Shown: positions 58,252 through 64,000 of the stretch, one piece after another
Position numbering within the stretch: position 1 is the stretch's first letter
Layout: every line of letters starts with the position of its first letter
DNA from: Hymenobacter latericoloratus
GTDB taxonomy: Bacteria; Bacteroidota; Bacteroidia; Cytophagales; Hymenobacteraceae
Direction: 5' to 3'
Length of the DNA stretch: 64,000 nucleotides
Assembly: GCF_014199535.1 (NCBI RefSeq)
Contig: NZ_JACHNV010000006.1
Span: 1-64,000, forward strand
Made by a program: the position numbers and the translations under genes
The notes under the pieces: generated by a model
Database searches by the model: none
What the model saw: the letters and a program-made list of their open reading frames with translations, nothing else
What the model was told of the DNA's origin: nothing

Positions 58252-58389
58252 TTACTGGCCCAGCACCATGGCAAACACCAGCGGGGCCACGATGGTAGCG
58301 TCCGACTCGATGATGAACTTGGGCGTATCCTGACCCAGCTTGCCCCAAGTGATTTTCTTGTTCGGCACGGCGCCGGAGTACGAGCCGTA
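58252..58389 (-). pseudogene. 3' fragment of a deoxyhypusine-synthase-like gene
   Basis: This 138-bp stretch is homologous to 59752-59889, exactly 1500 bp away, with seven differences. It encodes the last 45 residues including WGK, with six silent changes and one amino-acid change (E289K in the numbering of the intact gene), and the stop codon. No upstream part of the gene is present. The region is disrupted directly after the conserved part (58390). Confidence 0.9.
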
Positions 58390-58465
58390 CGATACCTTCT
58401 ATACTACCAGCGCCAGGTTTTTATTTTAGTAGTATAACTGGGAATAGCTTCACTACTCGTTACCC

Positions 58466-59614
58466 ATGAAGACTTATCTGTTTCTCCTGCTGTTCGTGCC
58501 GGGCTTGGCTGCCGCGCAAACTCCTGTTCCCTACCTGCTGAAGGGTCGCCTGGGTAAGGATACGTACCGCAGCACGCCCACCTACGTTTATCTGCGCCAC
58601 AAGGGCGCTCTAGATTCGGCAGTGGTCAAGAGTGGACGCTTCGAACTGAAGGGCACCGTGGACGAACCCACCAAAGGATTTCTCTCCATGCGGCGGCCCA
58701 TGGAGGACTTGTCGGATCACAAGGCAATATTTTACCTCGAACAAGGCACGCTCGTCTTCACTAGCCCCGATTCGCTTAAGAACGCGCAGGTAGGCGGTAC
58801 GCCGCTTACCGACGCTTGGCGGGAATTGTGGATGGCAAAAGAACCGATCCGTTTGCAGTTGAGCGCGCTGGAAAAGACGTTACGGGTCGCTACGCCGGAG
58901 CAGCAACAAACGGCAGCGGTCCGGCAGAGCCTGCAGGCACGGCGTGCGGCGTTTTTACGCGAAGAACGCCGCATAGATTCTGTTTTTGTCCGCACCCACC
59001 CCGCGTCGCCCATCAGCCTGTATGTGCTCAACGGCCTGAGCAAGGACTCCGCAAACGCCGCCCTCGTGATGGCCTTGCTCCCCACCCTGGCGCCCGTGGT
59101 GTTCTCCAGCCCGCGAGCCGAGGAAATCCAGACGACAATCCGACAGAACGCGCTGGGCATCCAGCCCGAGAAGAAAGTGGAGACGGCGCTGCAGGTGGGG
59201 CAACTGGCTCCCAACTTCACCCACGCCACACCCGACGGCCGGCACGTGTCACTTGCGGACTACCGTGGCAAGTACGTGCTAGTCGATTTCTGGGCTAGCT
59301 GGTGCGGCCCGTGCCGCGCAGAAAACCCGAACCTGATGAAAGCCTACCACACATTCAAAGGCAAGAACTTCGACGTGCTTGGTGTGTCGCTCGACGAGGC
59401 CCGGGACCGGGCGAAATGGGTAAAGGCTATTCAGGATGACCAGCTACCCTGGACGCAAGTAGCGGATCTGAAAGGCTGGCAGGGCCAGGCGGCCCGCGCC
59501 TATTTCATCCAAGCTATTCCGCAGAATTTCCTAGTAGACCCAACGGGTAGAATTATAGCCATGAACTTACGCGGCGACGCGCTGCCCGAGGCACTGGCGC
59601 GGCTAGTGAAGTAG
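58466..59614 (+). CDS. Secreted thioredoxin-like (TlpA/ResA type) protein
   Basis: The 382-aa product has a signal peptide (about 1-18), an N-terminal DUF4369-like domain (about 20-140), a helical middle and a C-terminal AhpC/TSA-thioredoxin domain with LVDFWASWCGPCRAENP, redox motif CGPC (about 276-279). It would reduce or oxidise disulfides in the periplasm or cell surface. It sits between the truncated and the complete copy of the deoxyhypusine-synthase-like 3' end, so it was probably inserted there with one of them. Confidence 0.88.
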   Translation: MKTYLFLLLFVPGLAAAQTPVPYLLKGRLGKDTYRSTPTYVYLRHKGALDSAVVKSGRFELKGTVDEPTKGFLSMRRPMEDLSDHKAIFYLEQGTLVFTSPDSLKNAQVGGTPLTDAWRELWMAKEPIRLQLSALEKTLRVATPEQQQTAAVRQSLQARRAAFLREERRIDSVFVRTHPASPISLYVLNGLSKDSANAALVMALLPTLAPVVFSSPRAEEIQTTIRQNALGIQPEKKVETALQVGQLAPNFTHATPDGRHVSLADYRGKYVLVDFWASWCGPCRAENPNLMKAYHTFKGKNFDVLGVSLDEARDRAKWVKAIQDDQLPWTQVADLKGWQGQAARAYFIQAIPQNFLVDPTGRIIAMNLRGDALPEALARLVK

Positions 59615-59696
59615 GGAGCCAGCTACAACAGCCCCGCCGGAAGTTCGTCTTTCAGAATCAGAAAGCATCACTTAGTAGGGCTGGATAACAACGCCA

Positions 59697-59731
59697 AAAA
59701 GCCCGCCGCTGAAATCCAGCGGCGGGCTTTT
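59697..59731. terminator. Terminator of the deoxyhypusine-synthase-like gene
   Basis: A 15-bp perfect stem AAAAGCCCGCCGCTG and complement with a five-base loop. Confidence 0.85.
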
Positions 59732-59751
59732 CACTAAGTGCGAAGCGGCAA

Positions 59752-60723
59752 TTACTGGCCCAGCACCATGGCAAACACTAGCGGGGCCACGATGGTAGCG
59801 TCCGACTCGATAATGAACTTGGGCGTGTCCTGGCCCAGCTTGCCCCAGGTGATTTTCTCGTTGGGCACGGCGCCGGAGTACGAGCCGTAGGAAGTCGTCG
59901 AGTCCGAAATCTGGCAGAAGTAGCCCCACAGCGGCACTGAGGTGCGCTGCAGATCCTGGTGCAGCATGGGCACCACGCAGATGGGGAAGTCGCCGGCAAT
60001 GCCGCCGCCAATCTGGAAGAAGCCTACTTTGCTTTCCTCGGTGGCCTGGTTGGTGTACCAGTCGGCCAGGTAAATCATGTACTCAATGCCCGTGCGCACG
60101 GTGTGTACATTCTTAATGTCGCCGCTGATTACGTGGCCCGCGAAGATGTTGCCCAGCGTCGAGTCTTCCCAACCGGGGCAGATGATGGGCAGGTTTTTCT
60201 CGGCAGCAGCCAGCATCCAGGAGTCCTTGGGGTCAATCTGGTAGTACTGCTCCAGCTCGCCCGACTTCAGGATCTGGTAGAAGAACTCGTGGGGGAAGTA
60301 CCGCTCGCCGGCCTTATCGGCCTTTTCCCAGAACTTCAGGACCGAGTGCTCCAGGCGGCGCATGGCCTCCTCTTCCGGAATGCAGGTATCGGTTACGCGG
60401 TTCATGTGACGCTCCAGCAGAGCCTGCTCGTCGGCGGCCGTCAGGTCGCGGTAGTTGGGTACCCGCTCATAGAAGTCGTGGGCTACCAGGTTGAAGATAT
60501 CCTCTTCCAGGTTGGCACCCGTGCAGCTGATGATTTGCACCTTGTCCTGGCGAATCAGCTCAGCCAGCTGGATGCCCATTTCGGCGGTGCTCATAGCGCC
60601 GGCCAGGGTAATCATCATCTTGCCACCTTCCGCGAGGTGCTTGTTGTAGCCTTCGGCGGCGTCAATCAGGGCAGCGGCGTTGAAGTGGCGGTAATGGTGC
60701 TTGAGGAAGTTCGTTACGTTCAT
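59752..60723 (-). CDS. Deoxyhypusine synthase-like protein
   Basis: This 323-aa protein belongs to the deoxyhypusine/homospermidine synthase fold. It has GAMSTAEMG (about 42-50), CTGANLEED (about 67-75), GGGIAGDFP and the catalytic lysine region KITWGKLGQ (K295). In archaea and eukaryotes the enzyme modifies eIF5A, which bacteria lack; bacterial copies are thought to make polyamine derivatives. The start MNVTNFLKHHYRHFNAAAL is typical. No polyamine gene is adjacent. Confidence 0.92.
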   Translation of the reverse strand: MNVTNFLKHHYRHFNAAALIDAAEGYNKHLAEGGKMMITLAGAMSTAEMGIQLAELIRQDKVQIISCTGANLEEDIFNLVAHDFYERVPNYRDLTAADEQALLERHMNRVTDTCIPEEEAMRRLEHSVLKFWEKADKAGERYFPHEFFYQILKSGELEQYYQIDPKDSWMLAAAEKNLPIICPGWEDSTLGNIFAGHVISGDIKNVHTVRTGIEYMIYLADWYTNQATEESKVGFFQIGGGIAGDFPICVVPMLHQDLQRTSVPLWGYFCQISDSTTSYGSYSGAVPNEKITWGKLGQDTPKFIIESDATIVAPLVFAMVLGQ

Positions 60724-60856
60724 TGAGTCGTGTGTTCTGTACTTGTGGGTGTCAGTGTTCTATCAAAAAAAAGGCTGGAATCGTTCAATCAGGTTGCCCT
60801 ATATCGTAGATTCTGCATAGCGTACCATTGCGGCTGGGTTGCTTGCAAAAACAGGC

Positions 60857-61351
60857 CTAGGACGGCAGCTGAGCGGCGGCGCTTTGCTTGAGAATGTACT
60901 CCAGCAGCTGCTCCGCATTCAGGTCAACGCCGCTCAGGTTGATGGAGAGCGGCGTAAAGCCCAGCGCCGCGTTGGCGCCGGCCAGTTTGCGCTTTAGCGG
61001 CGGAAGGCGGCGTAGGTAGTCTTCCTCGTTATGCAAAACCAAACAGATAAAGTTCTCGTGGTTGATGGCGCGCACGTAGGCATCGGCAATGTCAGTCCAG
61101 GGAATGAGGCCCACGCCCAGCGTGCGGTCCAGAATACCTTCATCGGTGATTTGCAGGCGCGGCCGGGTGTCGAAAAACTGCCAGGCGCCTACCCCGGCGC
61201 AGGCCCCGAAGAAGACGATGGTTATCAGCCCCAGGCCCCAGTTGCCCTTCGTCACAATCATAAACACCCCCATCGCTACAAACGCCAGCCCAGCCAGGGT
61301 GAGCAGCGCGTGGCGCTTACGCGAGTTGTAGTATATCAGGTCTTCCGTCAT
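60857..61351 (-). CDS. STM3941-like membrane protein with PH-like domain
   Basis: The 164-aa product has two hydrophobic segments (about 15-35 and 40-58), then a cytoplasmic part with ITDEGILDRTLGVGLIPWTD and IADAYVR, as seen in STM3941-family proteins. The function is unknown. It ends near the DHS-like gene and lies 20 bp after hslV on the same strand; the two are probably cotranscribed. Confidence 0.78.
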   Translation of the reverse strand: MTEDLIYYNSRKRHALLTLAGLAFVAMGVFMIVTKGNWGLGLITIVFFGACAGVGAWQFFDTRPRLQITDEGILDRTLGVGLIPWTDIADAYVRAINHENFICLVLHNEEDYLRRLPPLKRKLAGANAALGFTPLSINLSGVDLNAEQLLEYILKQSAAAQLPS

Positions 61352-61371
61352 GCGACGCGCGGGAGCGGCTG

Positions 61372-61908
61372 TTAGCTGGGCTGCTCAATCATCAGGTTGT
61401 GGTTGGTATAGATGCAGATGTCGGCGGCAATGTGCAGGGCCTCCTCCACCATCTGACGGGCCGTGAGGTGGGGCGCGTGCTTTTTCAGGGCCAGGGCGGC
61501 GGCCTGGGCGTACATGGCCCCCGAGCCGATGGCGGCCACGTCGAAGTCGGGCTCCAGCACGTCGCCGGTGCCGGCAATGATGAGCAGCTCGTCTTTGTCG
61601 CAGACCACCATCATGGCTTCCAGCTTGCGCAGGTACTGGTCTTTGCGCCACTCCTTGGCCAGCTCAATGGCCGCACGGCGCAGCTGTCCGCCGTAGCCGC
61701 CCAGCTTCTCCTCAAACTTATCGAGCAGCATAAAGGCATCGGCCGTGGAGCCGGCGAAACCGGTTACTACTTTGCCATCCTGCAGCTTACGCACCTTGCG
61801 CACGTTGCTCTTGGCGACGTGCTTGTCCATGGTGGCCTGGCCATCGGCGCCGAGGGCAACTTCGCCGTTGTGACGTACGCCCAGGACGGTAGTGGAACGG
61901 ATTCTCAT
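61372..61908 (-). CDS. hslV: ATP-dependent protease subunit HslV
   Basis: HslV is the threonine peptidase of the HslVU complex. The 178-aa product has RSTTVLGVRHNGEVALGADG: the mature N-terminal Thr (TTVLG) follows a four- to five-residue propeptide, with the GDGQ-like ADGQ and catalytic Lys region (KVRKLQDGKVVTGFAG). Length is normal. hslU is not in the window and must be elsewhere. Confidence 0.95.
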   Translation of the reverse strand: MRIRSTTVLGVRHNGEVALGADGQATMDKHVAKSNVRKVRKLQDGKVVTGFAGSTADAFMLLDKFEEKLGGYGGQLRRAAIELAKEWRKDQYLRKLEAMMVVCDKDELLIIAGTGDVLEPDFDVAAIGSGAMYAQAAALALKKHAPHLTARQMVEEALHIAADICIYTNHNLMIEQPS

Positions 61909-61964
61909 AATTCAGTTGTGCGTTTATAGTGGCCCGTTGTCAGCTTCTTCGGGTCAAAGAACTT

Positions 61965-62064
61965 CTGTCATCCTGACGAAGAAAGGACCCTACCCCGCTC
62001 CTACGGGCCGTGGCAACAGCAACCGCACGAACGTGATAAGGTCCTTCCTTCGTCAGGACGACAG
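61965..62064. repeat. 100-bp inverted-repeat element upstream of hslV
   Basis: Arms 61965-61989 and 62040-62064 match at 23 of 25 positions when reverse complemented (CTGTCATCCTGACGAAGAAA and GGACC versus their partners). The 50-bp centre has no gene. It looks like a small dispersed element (MITE- or REP-like). Confidence 0.75.
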
Positions 62065-62086
62065 ATATACTGGGGCTGACACCGAC

Positions 62087-64000
62087 TCAGAAACGGGCCT
62101 GCAATTTAGCAAAGTAAAACCGGCCGTTCGAGCCCATCTGCACCGGGTCCCAGGCCCCGCCGGTTTCCGTGCGCTGCGGGTCGAATAAGGTGGGGTAGCG
62201 GTTGAACACGTTGGTACTGCCCACAATAAACTGCAACTGGTTGGTTAGCGCGTAGTTCAGGGTCAGGTCGGTGGTGACGCGCCGGTCGTACTTCATGGGG
62301 TTGCCATCCCAGTCGATGAGCGTAATCTTATCGAACCGCACAAAGCGCACCAGAGCCCCGAAGCGCCCTACCTGATAGTCGAAGGTGAGGTTGATTTTGG
62401 AGGGCGGGGCCGAGGCCTTCACGAAAGCCTGCTCCCGGGCCCCGAAAAATTCCTCTTCCCTACCCGTCAGGCGGCCCGAAGTCCGCACCCGATCAATCTT
62501 GAGGTTGTTGACGTTGGCCGCCAGCGTGGAGTTCAGCCGGCCGGCGCCCAGGGGTAGCGTGTGACTCAGCACCACATCCAGCCCAATGGAGCGGGTATCG
62601 GCGGCGTTGGCGAAGAACTGGGCCTGGTCCACGTTCAGGGCCTGCAGGTCGGGGCCGATGACAGGGTCGTCGGCGGAGAACTGGCTGGTGAGTACCACCC
62701 GGTCTTTTACCTTGATGTAGTAGCCATCCAGGGTCAGGCTCAAGGAGGAGCCGATGCGGCTGGTCAGGCCGATGTTGGCGTTGTTGGATGTTTCCTGCTG
62801 GAGGCTGGGCACGCCCAGCTTTTGGGTTACGGCGCTGTTGTTGCGGGCCAGCAGCACTTCCACCGGCTCGCCGTTGATGAAGTTGGTGAAGGTGGAGTTG
62901 AAGTTGACCTGCGCCAGGGAAGGAGCCCGGAACCCGGTACTGTAGGTACCACGCAGAGTCAGAAATTCCGTCAGGTTGAAGCGGGTAGCCAGCTTGTAGT
63001 TGAGGGTGCTGCCGAAATCGGAGTAATGCTCGTAGCGCAGGGCCCCGGCCAGCAGCCAGCGCTGGGTCACGCTCAGCTCGGCATCGGCGTAGGCCGCCAC
63101 GTTGTCGCGCTGGGCCTTGATGGCATCGGTGGGCTGGTAGCCGGGGAAGCCCTGAGAGCCACTGGCCGCCCCGGATTGCGGGTCGTAGTTGCGGTAAGAG
63201 GCCTCTTCGCCGGCAAAGAGCGAGTACCACTCGCGGCGCCACTCGGCCCCGGCGGCCACGTTCAGGCCCTGCAGTACGGTTTTATAGTTCCGCGTCAGAC
63301 CCAGGTTTACTACGTTCTGCTGAAGCTGAAACCCGCCGGCATTGAAGGAAGTGGGTGAGCTGGCCCCCAGCGAGGAATTCAGCGTGTTTTTGACTCCGTA
63401 CTCGAAGCGGTTGGAGCCGAAGTTGTTGCTCAAGTCCAGCTCCCACTCGCCCAGGGCGGTGCGCAGCCCCGCCACCGCCGAGGCATCCCAGATGTCGCTG
63501 CTGATGATGGGGTCGAAGCCGTTGGGGTAGATGGCGGGCACGTTCCGGTCGTCGTCGGCGAAGCGGGTCCAGGCGTAGGCGTCGCCCTTGCGCTTGTTGC
63601 CGCCCCCGAACACGTAGAAGTACGACCGGTCGCTGAGGGCAAACCGGGAGTTGAGGTAGCCCGAGAGGTTGCGGATTTCCGGGTCGCCGTACTCGCGGCG
63701 GGCCAGGCCGTCGGCGTTGGGTACGTTGGCCCGCTGGGTGTGCTGGCGCAGGTTGTAGTCCACGGTGGCATTCACGAAGCTCCCCTTCTCCCCCAGCCCA
63801 ATCCCGTAGTTGAGGTTGGCGTTGAAGTTACCGCCGTCGAAGTTCTTGTCATCGAAGCGGTATTTGGCGTCGTAGGCTCCGTAGTTGACGTTGGCGGTCA
63901 GCTCCTTTACCGAGCTTTTCAGTACGATGTTGATGACGCCGGCAATGGCGTCGGAGCCGTACTGGGCCGAGGCTCCGTCGCGCAGAATCTCAATCCGCTC
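62087..64000 (-). CDS. TonB-dependent receptor (5' end beyond the window)
   Basis: The visible 637 residues are the C-terminal part of an outer-membrane receptor. The first residues read ERIEILRDGASAQYGSDAIA and GVINIVLK, the end of the plug domain. Beta-barrel strands follow, with aromatic-rich turns and FRAPSLAQVNFNSTF, ending in FYFAKLQARF with the C-terminal Phe needed for barrel assembly. It would import a substrate such as a siderophore, sugar or peptide using TonB energy. The start and signal peptide are outside the window. Confidence 0.92.
   Translation of the reverse strand, partial: ERIEILRDGASAQYGSDAIAGVINIVLKSSVKELTANVNYGAYDAKYRFDDKNFDGGNFNANLNYGIGLGEKGSFVNATVDYNLRQHTQRANVPNADGLARREYGDPEIRNLSGYLNSRFALSDRSYFYVFGGGNKRKGDAYAWTRFADDDRNVPAIYPNGFDPIISSDIWDASAVAGLRTALGEWELDLSNNFGSNRFEYGVKNTLNSSLGASSPTSFNAGGFQLQQNVVNLGLTRNYKTVLQGLNVAAGAEWRREWYSLFAGEEASYRNYDPQSGAASGSQGFPGYQPTDAIKAQRDNVAAYADAELSVTQRWLLAGALRYEHYSDFGSTLNYKLATRFNLTEFLTLRGTYSTGFRAPSLAQVNFNSTFTNFINGEPVEVLLARNNSAVTQKLGVPSLQQETSNNANIGLTSRIGSSLSLTLDGYYIKVKDRVVLTSQFSADDPVIGPDLQALNVDQAQFFANAADTRSIGLDVVLSHTLPLGAGRLNSTLAANVNNLKIDRVRTSGRLTGREEEFFGAREQAFVKASAPPSKINLTFDYQVGRFGALVRFVRFDKITLIDWDGNPMKYDRRVTTDLTLNYALTNQLQFIVGSTNVFNRYPTLFDPQRTETGGAWDPVQMGSNGRFYFAKLQARF

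Overview
This 64 kb window is chromosomal DNA of a GC-rich Bacteroidota, most likely Hymenobacter or a close Cytophagales relative. The evidence is the family content (DUF3276, DUF3822, DUF4296, DUF5103, DUF3667, DUF1573, a type IX secretion sorting tail, a TonB-dependent receptor), promoters with the Bacteroidota -7 box TAnnTTTG (often TACCTTTG), no Shine-Dalgarno sequences, and a GC content near 62% by eye. I saw no rRNA, tRNA, CRISPR array, prophage or insertion sequence.

Layout. 0-1.6 kb: menC and a small KGG stress protein. 1.8-7.1 kb: ergothioneine genes egtB and egtD, a PLP aminotransferase or lyase and a MATE exporter. 7.2-13.2 kb: a secreted DUF922 protein, a CsaA-like tRNA-binding protein, a DUF4296 lipoprotein, a short Bat-type operon (DUF58, membrane protein, VWA protein), YggS and DUF423. 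13.3-18.3 kb (minus strand): DUF1573, a RecD-like helicase, a large TPR histidine kinase and a gene broken by one stop codon. 18.3-28.1 kb: housekeeping genes (thioesterase, two Nudix hydrolases, DUF3822, coaD, phosphoesterases, threonine aldolase, AlkA-type glycosylase, a second DUF58 protein). 28.6-32.6 kb: DUF3276, ychF, a PhnA-type protein, an AT-rich orphan lipoprotein and an M48 protease. 33-40 kb: a curlin-like amyloid protein, DUF5103, and a tightly coupled operon of a DUF839/PhoX protein, a leucine-rich-repeat protein and a MauG-type dihaem peroxidase. 40.2-53.5 kb: ABC-F ATPase, Uma2, lipoproteins, a zinc peptidase, an amidase, STAS and AsmA proteins, a 2H phosphoesterase, an SDR and its AraC-type neighbour. 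54-64 kb: a decayed SDR, a cell-wall amidase, DUF3667, a thioredoxin-like protein flanked by a duplicated 3' end of a deoxyhypusine-synthase-like gene, hslV, and a TonB receptor that runs off the window.

Three features are not explained by ordinary annotation. First, several gene boundaries carry long inverted repeats whose arms run from the preceding gene (or divergent promoter) to the next start codon; arm sequences differ from site to site, and one arm continues into the YggS coding sequence. Second, several genes have a -7 box only 3-7 nt before the ATG, which predicts leaderless mRNAs. Third, the heptamer CTACCCC/GGGGTAG is strikingly frequent on both strands, inside and outside genes.

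The best-defined pathway is ergothioneine synthesis (EgtD methylates histidine, EgtB adds the sulfur donor, and the adjacent PLP enzyme could cleave the C-S bond). Most other genes are single housekeeping or envelope functions separated by strong terminators.
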